Made by a program: the position numbers and the translations under genes
Notes under the pieces: generated by a model
Databases searched by the model: none
The model's input: the letters and a program-made list of their open reading frames with translations, nothing else
Told to the model about the DNA's origin: nothing
Part shown: piece after piece, positions 31,912 through 43,083 of the stretch
Position numbering within the stretch: position 1 is the stretch's first letter
Layout of the letters: each line of letters begins with the position of its first letter
NCBI GenBank assembly: GCA_022559845.1
Contig: CM040124.1
Span: 66,239,491-66,303,490, forward strand
Source of the DNA: Amorphophallus konjac
Lineage: Eukaryota > Streptophyta > Magnoliopsida > Alismatales > Araceae
DNA: 64,000 nucleotides
Direction: 5' to 3'

Positions 31912-32130
31912 ACTGACTCAAGCGCCCTTTCGGGTTTTCACCGAAGCCAACCCCCTCTTGCTTTTGCCCACGCGCCCTTTCGGGTTTTCACTTGGCGGGG
32001 TACCCGATTTTGCCTGTGACGCCCCTTCGGGTTTTCTCCACAGCTAGGTTATAGCCATTTTTGCACTTGTCTTAATATAGGAGCAAGTCTGGCGGGGTAT
32101 CTCTATTTTTAACCCCATTTTTTTTTTGAT
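31912..32130. repeat. Direct repeat, copy 2
   Basis: Near copy of 31151-31382 with scattered substitutions; same order of the three GCCCTTTCGGGTTTTC boxes. Spacing between copies is about 760 bp. The bases 32131-32317 that follow show nothing recognisable. Confidence 0.8.
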
Positions 32131-32317
32131 ATGTATAGGGTGGCAGGTCGAAGTGTGATGTTCGACCCTTGGTTGACAGTAGATGGCTGTCGGCCGGAGC
32201 ATCAAACCTTGCGCCGGGCAGAACAGTTCATTCGTTAGCAAGGCTGAAGGCTAACGCAAAGGAGTGATCTCTCGCCGATTCGGGCGTAAGGCCGGTAATG
32301 GCAACAGCGTGGTGTAT

Positions 32318-33628
32318 TCTTTAGGGAGCTTGGTCAGGGCGGAGTGCCACTAGACCGAGGAAAGGGTAGTTCGGTTAAGGCGGGATGCCATTAACCAAGG
32401 GAAGCTAGCTCGATCAGGGTGGAATGCCACTGGACCAAGGAAAATGTAGCTCGGTTAGGGCGGAGTGCCACTAAACCAAGGAAAATGTAGCTTGGTTAGG
32501 GCGGAGTGCCATTAAACCAAGAAAAAGGTAGCTCGGTTAGGGCGGAGTGCCACCAAACCAAGGGAAATGTAGCTCGGTTAGGGCGGAGTGCCACTAAACC
32601 AAGGAGAAGGTAGCTCGGTTAGGGCGGAGTGCCACTAAACCAAGGGAAAGGTAGCTCGGTTAGGGCGGAGTACCACTAAACCAAGGGAAGGTAGCTCGGT
32701 TAGGGCGGAGTTCTACTAAACCAAGGGAGAAGGTATCTCGGTTAGGACGGAGTGTCACTAAGCCAAGGAAAAGGTAGCTCAGTTAGGGCGGAGTGCCACT
32801 AAACCAAGAAAAAGGTAGCTCGGTTAGGGCGGAGTGCCACTAAACCAAGGAAAAGGTAGCTTGGTTAGGGCGGAGTGCCACTAAACTAAGGAGAGGTAGC
32901 TTGGTTAGGGCGGAGTGCCACTAAACCAAGAAAAAGGTAGCTCGATTAGGGCGAAATGTCGCTGACCGAGGAGAAAGTAGCTCGATTAGGGCGGAGTGCC
33001 ACTAAACCAAGGAGAGGGTAGCTTGGTTAGGGCGGAGTGCCACTAAACCAAGAAAAATGTAGCTCGGCTAGGGTGGAGTGCCACTGAACCAAGGAGAAGA
33101 GTAGCTTGTTTAGGGTGGAGTGCCACTAAACCACGGAAGGTAGCTTGGTTAGGGCGAAGTGCCACTAAACCAAGGAGAGGGTAGCTCGGTTAGGGCGGAA
33201 TGCCACTGGACCAAGGAGAAGAGTAGCTCTGTTAGGGCGGAGTGCCACTAAACCAAGGAGAGGTAGCTCGGTTAGGGCGGAGTGCCACTAACCAAGGAAA
33301 GGGTAGCTCGATCAGGGCAGAGTGCCACTAACCAAGGAAAGTAACTCGGTTAGGGCAGAGTGCCACTAAACCAAGGGAAAGGTAGCTCGGCTAGGGCGGA
33401 GTGCCACTAAACCAAGGGAAATGTAGCTCGGCTAGGGCGGAGTGCCACTAAACCAAGAAAAATGTAGCTCGGTTAGGGCGGAGTGCCACTAAACCAAGGA
33501 AAAGGTAGCTTGGTTAGGGCGGAGTGCCACTAAACCAAGGAAAAGGTAGCTTGGTTAGGGCGGAGTGCCACTAAACCAAGAAAAAGGGTAGCTCGGTTAG
33601 GGCGGAGTGCCACTAAACTAAGGAAAAT
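32318..33628. repeat. About 41-bp tandem array (about 32 copies) just after pol
   Basis: Unit of the form GTAGCTCGGTTAGGGCGGAG followed by TGCCACTAAACCAAGGAAAA, with point variants and 1-3 base length changes. It stops about 13 bp from the integrase end at 33642, so it lies at the start of B's 3' UTR. There is no sequence relation by eye to the 79-bp array. Tandem arrays at this place are known in Retand-type Tat elements. Confidence 0.93.
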
Positions 33629-33641
33629 GTATTCCGACCGA

Positions 33642-35183
33642 TCACTCGGGGAATGCTGGCTGCGCTGCATGATACAGCTTAATATGCTTTCCGTTGAGGG
33701 GAGAGAACTGGATAACCCCTTTGTGGTCTACCAGGACGTAGGCGCCTCCTTCATATACTCGGCGGACGATATATGGCCCGACCCAATTTTCGACCAGCTT
33801 CCCTTTGGGGTTAGAGGCCATTACTTCTCTTCTTTTGACCATTACCCGGTCTCCTTTCTTGAATTCTCGACCCTTGACCAGCTTGTCAAAAGCACAGGCC
33901 ATGCGAGCTTGGTAGAGTTGGATGTTCTGTTACGCCCGGAGGCGCTTTCCTTCGAGCTCAACGAGATCTTCCAATCTTCTTTTTGCATTGGTCTGCTCAC
34001 CACTGACTAGTCCGTGCTGGACGACAACTCGCAATGAAGGAACTTCAAGTTCAATTGGCACCACAGCTTCTGACCCGTAGACGAGGGAGAAAGGTGAATA
34101 GCCGGTTGGGGTCTTGTAGACAGTACGATAGGCCCAAAGTGCTTCGTACATCCTTTCTTCCCAATCTTTTTTATTAGACTTAACAGTCTTTGCCAACAGC
34201 GTGCACAGTGTCTTGTTAAAGGCTTCTGCGAGTCCGTTAGCTTGAGGGTTGTAGGGGGAGGATGTCCTCCAGTCGATTTTGTATTTGTCGGCCAGTCGAT
34301 AAACCTTCTGGTTCCTAAAGTGACTGCCATTATCAGAGATGATTCGACTGGGGATCCCGAATCGGAATATTACATTTTACCGGAAGAATCTTGCAACTAG
34401 CTCTCCCGTCACATCTCTTAGTGCTACTGCTTCCGCCAATCTAGAGAAGTAGTCTGTAGCTGCTAAGATGTATCTGCACCCTGATGAAGATGCTGGCAAG
34501 GGCCCTACGACGTCCGTGCCCCATTGAGCAAACGGCCAGCTTGGTAGGGTGGGATGCAGTGGCACTGGAGGTCTCCTTGCCACATTAGCGTGTTCTTGAC
34601 ACTTCTGACAAGCTTTGGCAAACCTGCAGCAATCATCAAATATAGTGGGCCAATAGTAACCCAGCTTCTTTATCTCAATTTTCATTTTCGGGCCAGCCTG
34701 GTGTGCTCCAGCTGATCCTGCATGGACCTCCTGCATCACCTGTCCTGCTTCTGCTGAAGACAAGCAACGGAGTAGGACTTTCCTTCGGGCATCTGCCATA
34801 ATTCGGAACAAGGTCCCGCTTCTCATCTCGTAAGAATCCTTGATCCTTAGGAGCTTCATTCTCTGTTCCTTTTCTTTTGGAAGTTGTTGGTGTTGAAACC
34901 AGCGTAGGAGATGCTCTCGCCAATCGGGCTGCTGAACCCCTTCGATGACTGCTACTTCCATCTCTTGTTCGTCGGTCAGGACCTCTGTCACGCTGGGGAC
35001 CTGTCGGCGGTTGATCACTGTTATATTCAGGCTTGTGTCTGGCGGGACCGCCAATGAACTGGCCAGCTTAGCGAGGGCGTCTGCCTGAGCATTCCGGCCT
35101 CGATTGATGTGCTTGATGCTGATGAAGTAAAATCTTGACATCAGGCGAGTTGCCAGCTGGTGATAGGGGAGGAGCTCTTGCTT
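33642..35183 (-). pseudogene. Integrase region of element B pol, three in-frame stops
   Basis: Integrase inserts the DNA copy into the host genome. From N to C: the HHCC zinc-binding domain (HAGSAGAHQAG, then CQKCQEH), the catalytic core with WGTDVVGPLP and, after a stop, GIPSRIISDNGS, then LWAYRTVYKTPTGYSPFSLVYG, and a C-terminal DNA-binding part (KKGDRVMVKRR, then ENWVGPYIV). It is in the same frame as the RT frame upstream, broken only by TGA at 35184-35186, TAA at 34377-34379 and TAA at 33930-33932. No chromodomain is visible, which fits the Tat lineage. Confidence 0.88.
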
Positions 35184-37265
35184 TCACACATCGAACTCTC
35201 CTTCCAGCTGTTTTATAACTGGCATGGAGTCTCCGAATGCTTCCAGCATCTGAATTCCCATGGACAGAGCAATTTGCAACCCGATTATCAGGGCTTCATA
35301 TTCTGCTTCATTGTTTGTGCATTGCTTGTTTATGGAACAGGATGTATGTAACACTTCTCCTTCTGGGGATTTCAGGACTATGCCTGCTCCTGCTCTGACC
35401 CTGGCTGACCCGGTGGCAGAGGTGTCAATTCTGGAAGCGCCATCAAAGTATAGTTGCCATAAGGAGGGCTGTACTTGCACGGCTTCTAGGGTTTCATCTT
35501 CAGGAAGCTCCGGCTCCAACGGGCAATCCCCGGGCACTGGGTGCTCAGCGAAGAAGTCTGCAATAGCTTGGCCCTTGACGGCCTTGCGCGGCACGTAGGA
35601 GATATCAAACTCCATAAGGATTACCGCCCATTTGCCCAGGCGGCCTTTGAGTGCCGGTTGAGACATAATGTACTTCAGGGGATCCTCTTTGGATACCAAG
35701 CTGATTTCATGCGACAACATATAGTGTCGGAGCTTTTTAACTGCGAAGACCAGCGCCAGACAGATCTTCTCAATATAAGTATATTTCTCTTCAGTTCTGA
35801 CCAGTCTCCGACTGAGGTAATAGAGGGCTTGTTCTTTCCCTTCTTCATTATTCTGGGCCAGCATTGCCCCCAGAGAATTATGTGTAGCTGCTATATACAG
35901 TATCAATGGTCGTCCTTTCACCGGTGCGCCCAACACTGGAGGAGTTTTCAGGTAGTCTTTTAGCTTGTCGAAGGCTGCCTGGCAATCTTCATCCCAATAA
36001 AAGGGGACATCTTTCATCATCAACTTGTGAAAAGGCTGGCATCGCCCTGACAAATTGGAAATGAAACGCCGGATATAAGCCAAACGGCCCTGTAGTGATC
36101 TCAGCTCGGAGATGTTCCTTGGCGGAGGTAACCCCTGAATCGCCTTGATCTTTGCGGGGTCTATCTCGATTCCCCGATATCGGACGATGAAGCCCAAGAA
36201 TTTTCCGCTCGACACTCCGAACGCACATTTCATAGGGTTCATTTTTAGCTCATGCTGCCTCAGCCTCTGAAAAACAATCCGGAGGTCTTGCAGATGATCT
36301 TCTTTTCTTCTGGTTTTGACCACCAGGTCATCTATGTAGCACTCGACCTTGTGGTAGAGCAGTTCATCAAAGATTTTGGTCATTGCGCGCTGATAGGTTG
36401 CGCCAGCATTCTTTAATCCGAACGGCATTCTCTTGTAATGATAAATGCCTTTAGGAGTTCGGAAAGCAGTATGGACTCGGTCATGCTCCGCAATCCAAAT
36501 CTGATTGTAGCCGGAAGACCCGTCCATGAATGATAGGGCCTCATGGCCGGTTGTAGCATCAATCATGACCTCGGTTATCGGCACCGGGAAGTCATCTTTG
36601 GGGCAGGCTTTATTTAGATCCCGGAAGTCGACACATATCCGGATCTGTCCATTCTTCTTTTTCACGGGGACGATATTTGCCAGCCACGTGGTGTACTGAT
36701 TTTCTTCAACAAATCCCACGTCAATGAGCTTGTCGACTTCAGCACAAATTTGGGTGATGAGCTCTGGCCTCATGCGCCGCGGTGGTTGCTTCACCGGCTC
36801 GGCTTCAGGGTTGATTGCCAGCTCATGTTGTGAGACAGCGGGGCTTAGACCTGGCATCTCTTTGTAAGTCCAGGCGAAGCAATCCCGGTATTCTAGCAGT
36901 AGTTGAATGTACAGCTCCCGTTCTTCTGGGGATAGTTGGGCACTGAGGAAGGTAGGCCTAGGGTCCTTCTCATTTCCCAGGTTGACTTCTATAAGTTCAT
37001 CGACTATGGCTTGGCCTCCGTCTTCTATCTCCGGAGGTGCCGATTGGAGGTCAACGAAGTCTGGAAAGCCATCTTGAGGGTCGAGCACTTCGACTTCCTC
37101 GTCAGACACCGCCAGAGCTTCCTGAGGTTTCTTGATCTCTTGTGCCAGCGGCTGAGTGGATTGTTCTATTAGCAGATCCATTGCCGTCGCAGCTTCCAAG
37201 GATGAGAGAGCAGCCTTGGTGTTTGCAGATGAGATTGCAGCCATGACGGGCTGGTAACTGTTCAC
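35184..37265 (-). pseudogene. Reverse transcriptase, RNase H and archaeal-type RNase H of element B
   Basis: RT copies RNA into DNA. Visible: WLANIVPVKKKNGQIRICVD, SFMDGSSGYNQIWI (catalytic Asp), RMPFGLKNAGATYQRAM and CYIDDLVVKTRR (YIDD, residues 310-313). The gypsy RNase H follows (about 455-590) with LYIAAT where the first catalytic Asp would be expected, as in other Tat elements. The second, archaeal-type RNase H (about 610-693) retains YFDGAS, NNEAEYEAL and FGDS. Double RNase H is the defining trait of the Tat lineage. The frame opens upstream of RT without a true start and meets the previous frame at about 37262, so Gag-Pol is interrupted there. The RT frame itself is intact. Confidence 0.92.
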
Positions 37266-37867
37266 TGCCAGGCCCGGACAGCATGCTGATTTTGCAGCAG
37301 AAGTTGAGGAAGTTTCGCCTTCTGGGACAGTTGTATCTTCCGCAGAAGTGGCTTTTTCTTCCTGGTAGCTGGCTCCCCTTGATTGGAGTTGACCAAGGCC
37401 TCCCTGATTGGCAGAAAGGGTGTTGAAGTTGTCATTAGTAGGACCCCTGTGGAGGGAGAGACTCCTGCTTCTTGACTGTCTTCGGCTTCGCTGCTGCTAG
37501 CCGTATCAAATTCGGCTTGAAGGGCCGCTTCTTCAGGATGAACCTGCTCCCAGCATCGGCAAGGGGCCGAGGTTTCCACTTCTTGATTTCCGGACTGAGC
37601 CAGTTCAAGATATTCGGCTTCCGCCGGATACTCATCAAAGGTTGCTCCCAGAGGGCTATCTTCAGTAGGATAGAAGGCGGAGATAGTATCCACCTCGTAC
37701 CGCCCACTGTAATAATATTCTTCCAGGGTGAAGCCCAACCCTGGATGTTGAGAGACACGTCTCATTTCCTTATCCAGATTTGCAGGATGCCACATCTTCT
37801 GGAAAGCTTCTTTGCGCTTTTGAGACTGATCGGGAGGGATGTGTTGCTTCTGAAACATCTTAGCCAT
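37262..37867 (-). pseudogene. Protease-RT linker of element B
   Basis: A 201-codon frame rich in Glu, Pro and Ser with no catalytic motif, between protease and RT. It overlaps the RT frame by a few bases in another frame, so an indel lies near 37262. Such linkers are common in Tat Gag-Pol. Confidence 0.6.
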
Positions 37868-38285
37868 CGATCAGTTGTAAATGCCAGACCTTGACAGGAA
37901 CCCGCGGGTTGCCTAGATCTTCAGGGAGGCTGCAATCTGTATCTTCCCGAGTGGGATGCTCCTCAGCTGTATAGAACAAGCTGCTGGGCCCATCTTCCTG
38001 TGTCACCTCCCAAGCTTTGAAAGGTTCGACAGTGGGATCATTGAGGCCGGGGACTGGCTTGGTGAGGCCGGCCGGGACTCCGATGCGGTCGTGCTGTCGA
38101 TCGACCTGCACTTCCTTAGCTTTGGGGTATAATGCTGGGGGTGTCACCCTGCCGACATCTCCAGAGGCTGTGATGTGGGAGACCACCTTCGGCTTGACAT
38201 ATCCGCGCGGCGGTGGTGGATACCAACCGTCACCCGATCTATTCTTCGACGCCCCTACGGGGGTCTCAGCTTCAGAAACCTTCGG
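37860..38285 (-). pseudogene. Post-protease linker of element B in shifted frame
   Basis: After the protease frame ends at 38272, the expected continuation (SEAETPVGASKN onward) is in a different frame down to 37860, which suggests an indel at about 38285. It is Pro-rich with no known domain. The end overlaps the next frame at 37867. Confidence 0.55.
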
Positions 38286-39119
38286 GAGACCCCGTATATA
38301 GGTTGGCGTCCGCCAAGTGACATTCAAACACCTCGAATGGGTGGATATCAGCAAATATCCTCTCCTCCTTCCCCTGGAGGCTGTATTTGATGCATTGGTG
38401 GAGCGTGGAGGGCACCACCATATTTTCATGCAGCCATGGGCGGCCGAGCAGTGCTTTGTAGGAGGTGCGAGAGTCAATGACATGAAACTGCACCGTTGTA
38501 GTGAAATCTGCCAAGGTCAGTGTGAACTCTGCCACTCCCATAGATACTTCACATTTTTGGTTGAAGCCAGCGATACGCATATCCCCGACTTTCTCGAGAT
38601 GCACATTAAAGTGGTACCTCTCGTATATTCTGTATGGCAGGATGTTGACTGCTGCACCAGGATCGACCAGGATCCGGTTCAGTTCTCTCCCATTCAGGTG
38701 CCCTTTCATATATAGCGGCATGTTGTTGCTGGCAGTAGGCAGTAGCATGTCTTCTGGAGAGAAGGTCATACTGGCTTCTGGTATAGCCTCAGCTATGCAG
38801 GCTTCAAAATGAGCAGGCGTCTGCAGAGCAGTGATGATTGCCTGTCGAGTTTCTTCACTCAAAGAGAAAATTTCCCAGATCGTAAATCGAGCGGGGAGCT
38901 TCTTGAGCAACTTCATTATTCGGCTCCCAGCCCGGACATTGGAGAGCTTCATCTCTTCAGCCCATCTGGGCTTGGGGAGGTTTTGATTTGTGGGTCCAGA
39001 CGGACCTGCTTCATCTTCCTCGGACCCGGCACCCTCTTGACTGGCACCGGCTGTCGGGTCTTCTTTATTAGTTGCCGTAGGGCAAGCTCCATCTGCATTC
39101 GCATCCTCAGTAGATTGCG
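38272..39119 (-). pseudogene. Protease region of element B
   Basis: The retropepsin domain is marked by ILVDPGAAVNILP (residues about 94-106 of the frame opening at 38952) and KALLGRPWLHENMVVPS downstream. The active-site triplet reads DPG instead of DSG/DTG; DPG and DCG variants occur in Tat elements, so this may be tolerated. The frame is open upstream to about 39115 without a start, as expected for a polyprotein. Confidence 0.8.
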
Positions 39120-39938
39120 CTAGCTGCGGGTGAATGGCCCCGGATGTAGGGTTAGCATCTTGGCAGGGCTGCTTCCCTTTGACATCTTCATAAATTCAAG
39201 GAATGAAGGGACTGCCTTGCCCCCACTCTTGTTGTATAGGCCCGACGGAGGAGGGATTTGGACTCCCTTAACCTCCGGCGGAGGTGTCTTGTAGGGTTGC
39301 TCCCCTCTGAACATGATGTTGTGATTGGGTGGTGGCTGGCGCCCCCATTTTCGGCCCGACCGAGTGGCATGCGCAGCAGTTGCGGCCTCGGCTTTGCCTC
39401 CCCCAGCATGGGGTGTGAAGCAAATTTCTTCTTCTTCCTCTTCTCCGGGTAGGTTGAAGAGTGCTGACAGGGTATTGCAGGAGACAACCTGTGTTTTATT
39501 GGCCCCAGCGGCCTTTCTTTTCTTCTTCTTTTGCTTTCTCTTCTTTTTGGTTTCTGCGGGTGCCTGCCCCCAGAACAGGCTGCCCTCTTCAGGGGATGCT
39601 GCTTCAGCTTCCTCCACCTGTTTGAGTGAGAGTTGTTCCAGTTCTTGCCATGGGACGTGGTCCCGTACCAGCAGAGGTTTCAATTCGGGCTGCACATATT
39701 CATCTAGCCCTTCAATCAGGTGCTGCAGTCGAAGGACTCCAGGATTGGTTTCCTTGATTACTGGCAGCGGAGTTTGTCTCCTCCTGTTAGGTGTATGTAT
39801 TCTGACAGCTGTAGGTGGAGTGACCCATACGGGTGCTACCACTGGCGGAGCAGGCCGGGGTGTAATGCCACGGATATGTGCCCCCTCTTTTGGGCGGGGT
39901 GCCCTCTTCTTCTTGTGCTTACAGGGATCTGCTGCCAC
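39120..39938 (-). pseudogene. Gag-protease linker of element B
   Basis: A 272-codon frame with very basic runs (KKKRKQKKKKRKAAG) and an acidic EEEEEEICFTP stretch. No CCHC knuckle is visible, so the basic run may do the RNA-binding work; that is inference. It begins three bases after the gag stop and is read from GTG, not ATG, so it is expressed only as part of a polyprotein or by frameshifting. Confidence 0.6.
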
Positions 39939-39940
39939 CC

Positions 39941-42900
39941 CTACTGTTCTTTCACAGGCTCCAGGAAATGGATTTCGTAGGTGCTCCGTGTGCTTGCTTC
40001 AGATATCTCCTCAAGTAATGCCTGGTAGAGGGAGATCATGTTGACAGCTGCTCTCCTGAGAGGGGCTTCATGTGGCTGAGGAGGGTCTACTTTGTACTCT
40101 CCCAGCTCTATTTCATTCTTCTTTACCATTCCTTCGATGACGTCTTTGAAAACATAACAGTCTTCGATTGGATGTCCCAACATCTGGTGGTAGGGGCAGA
40201 ATCTTGGACTGTCTTTTCTTTTCAGGTCCTCCGGCCTCCTTGGCTCAGGCAGAGTGACCATGCTGTATTCTGTTACCCAGTCGAACAGGACTCGGGTCTT
40301 GTCTTTTGGAAAGGAATAAGCTTTCTTCATTTTGTCCCTCAGCGAAGGACCTTCTTTATCATCTAGAGCTTTTGCAGGTTGCGGGGGAGCCGCTTTCTTG
40401 CCTTTCTCCTTCTGTTGTTCGAACGCCTTGATATCAAGCGCATTCGCTTCTTTAGGTGTGGGGCGCCGTTCCGCAGCCTTGCCTTTCTGGGCTGTGCTGG
40501 CAGTTGACGCCGGGACAGGCTTGGCTAGAAAAGCCTCCACCTCGGCCACCACATTATTCAGCCGGTCGAACGACCGTATTTCCATACCAATCATCTTTTC
40601 CAGGACCTCCCTCCTGAGATTTTGTTTGCATATTTGCACAGCGTCCTCCTGATGCGGGGGCCGCTTGCACCTCATTCCGAGGTTCCTCCACCTCTTGATG
40701 TAATCAAGGGCTGTCTCATCTGCCCTTTGTTTTGTTGAGTAGAGTTCGGCCACTGTGACCTCCCTCTCTGTGACATGGAATCTTTCTCTGAATTTTCTCT
40801 GCATATCCGACCAATCACTGATTGACCCGGCCGAGAGGCTAGAGTACCATTCAAATGCGAGCCCCGTCAGCGAGGACCCGAAGAACTTCAGCAGATATGA
40901 CTCGTCGGTGGCCAGATCACCCATAACGGTCATATAATATGCAATATGCTCTTTAGGGGACCCCTTCCCGTTGAATTTGTCGAATTTGGGCGGCTTGTTG
41001 ACCCCTGGGGGAAGTCGTTTAGCCGCATGGTGTTGCGGGTAGGGCACCCGATAGGCATCGAATGCGACGTAGTCGCCTTCACTTTTCTCTGCGAGCTTCA
41101 GCTCGATCATCCTTTCCACCATCATCCGGTTCACGACCGTGGGGTCGACTGGCTCCGGATAGAAGTGCGCTGGCTGAAGGTATGGGGTGACCAGGGTGGT
41201 CGCCTGTGGAGGACGCAGCAGCGGGGGTGTCGGATGCACCTGGGGGAGCACCGGAGGTAGCAGCGGCTGAGGCTGTGGCGGCCGCTGTTGTGCTGTCGCC
41301 ATGCTTGGCTCTGACGGCTGGGACAGTGTATAGAGCGGTGGAGGGTCGTCACGACGAACCGCTCCCCGGGATGATTCACCCTGGACTTCGGGTGGTTTAG
41401 AAGCCGATGAATGCTCAGTCTTTTCCATCAGCTGTTTCTTCAGAGAGTCTATCTCCCGTTGATATTTTTGCAGCAGCATCAGAACTGATGGATCTATAGT
41501 GGTGGGGATACCCTCTGTCGTTTCCCCGGACGTACCCTCAGGCAGGATGTCGAGGAGGACGTCGTCTTCTTCTTCCGTCGTCACCACATTAGCGGTCAAG
41601 ACGGGGGCCTTATCATCCCAGCGGGGATAGACCTGGGGTTGTTTCCCTCTCATGATCATCAGAAGCTCTCTTGCTGCTTCTGTTCTGCGGGTAGTTGGCC
41701 CGGGCCGTACGGCCAATTGAGCCAGTTCTTGGGGGTCTTCAGGAAGCTCCCCATATCGGCTGGATATACCAGCCATGTTGCAAGTAAAGACCTGCATCCT
41801 TCTTCTCTGTCGATGGACCCTCCGTCTGGCTTGTTGCGGAAAGGTCAGCCTCTCGAACACAGAAACTCTTCTTTTTTCTTCCCGCTCGGGGAAGGCTTCA
41901 TCGGCTTCGATCTCGAAACCGTCGTTGTATCCATTGTCGTCGACTGACGACACCATCATTCTATCTTCCATATCCTCTTCATCCGCCGCTGATGGGCGGT
42001 AATCTTCCTCAGTGGCGACTGTCTGCATTAGTCGCTGCTGACCCAGCGAGGGGTTGCCCAGCCCTCGAAAGTAGTTCCTGATCAGACAGGTTACCTCCTC
42101 CTGACCCCGCTCTTGATAGAGTACGGGGGATAGTTGTCGACCTCCAGCAGGAGGGATATAGGCCAGCCGAGCTCTGTCGGCCGGATGTTGGAATCTTCGT
42201 CCCGTGACTGGGACGTTGGCTTGGCGGGCAGCAGCCCGAAACTTCTGCGGCGCGGAGGATCCGCAACCACCTCTTCTTCTTTCCTCGGGGGCAAGCCCCT
42301 TTCTCTTCTCACCTCCGCCTCGTCGTTCATAGGACGGCGGCGGATGGGTGTTAGATGGTGGGCAGGTCGGGTCCGCTTGGGAACCCACACCTGTTTGAAC
42401 TTCTTCGGCCTGAGTGCCGAGCTTCCTTGGCCATAGGGGCCGGTTTCTTCTCTTTCTGCCCTCCTTCCAGCGAGAGCTTGATAGGTATTGTGGACAGGAA
42501 TGTTGGGGATGACTCGGTCTGGGGTCACCCGGGCCGTGCGTCCGTCGAGGAAGACGCGCATGCCTCCAACTAGCATAGATTTCCCGGACTGAGATAGGGT
42601 TCCGGTGATTACAGCAGCATTCTTGCGGGCCTGGCGACGCTGGCGTCCTCCAGGGTGTTTGTTGACGACATTGGGGTGGGTCCCACGTATGACGTGGTGC
42701 ACCAAACAGCTAGCGGCCGGGGCCGGACTTTCAGGCAAGTCTTCGCAGCAGGGAACCTTCAGAGGCTCCATTTTCTCTGCGACTTCCTTGGCAGGCTCTG
42801 GGGCTTCGACCTCCAGGATATCGACGAAGGCTAACCCCAAAAAGTTGGGGAAGCTCACACCGGCAGGGAAGCTGCCGAATTCCATGGGTACCGCCAGGTA

Positions 42901-42966
42901 CCCTTGCGCGTGTCTAGCAACGATCGAATGATCGAAGTCGACGCCAGTTATCCCGTTGATCGTCAT
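39941..42966 (-). pseudogene. Gag of element B, one frameshift
   Basis: The likely ATG is 42966 (a MTINGITGVDFDHS start), about 95 bp after the PBS. The first frame runs to 42091 and the second from about 42388 to 39941; the sense of the protein changes frame near 42170. The capsid domain lies in the second frame: PPKFDKFNGKGSPKEHIAYY, then LAFEWYSSLSAGSISDWSDM and RERFHVTEREVTVAELYSTK, the pattern of Retrotrans_gag. A long acidic, disordered N-terminal region precedes it. Length near 1000 residues is large for Gag but usual for Tat elements. Confidence 0.82.
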
Positions 42967-43059
42967 TGATCTACCTGCAAAGACAAACAGGGAAATAATC
43001 AGTAGCCTTTGAGAGGGCTTCGAAGTCCGAATATCTCGGTAAAGAGATGAAAGGTGACA
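42967..43059 (-). other. Leader of element B with possible splice acceptor
   Basis: Between PBS and gag the minus strand reads TTTGTCTTTGCAG before GTAGATCAATG. This resembles a 3' splice site just ahead of the gag ATG. A donor would have to lie in the LTR; I did not identify it. Confidence 0.35.
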
Positions 43060-43080
43060 CTGGTCCCACCGGGCGTGCCA
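43060..43080 (-). other. PBS of element B
   Basis: Minus-strand TGGCACGCCCGGTGGGACC starting three bases from the LTR end at 43084. The TGG start fits a tRNA CCA tail; I cannot name the tRNA with confidence. Confidence 0.7.
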
Positions 43081-43083
43081 GAC

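Noticed and set aside
29881..33628. Possible CRISPR array
   Set aside because: Repeats are head-to-tail without unique spacers of regular length, inside a eukaryotic retrotransposon, with no cas genes.
37472..37894. 140-codon plus-strand frame
   Set aside because: Antisense shadow of the protease-RT linker.
39325..40044. 239-codon plus-strand frame
   Set aside because: Antisense shadow of B's gag-protease linker; composition explained by the complementary strand.
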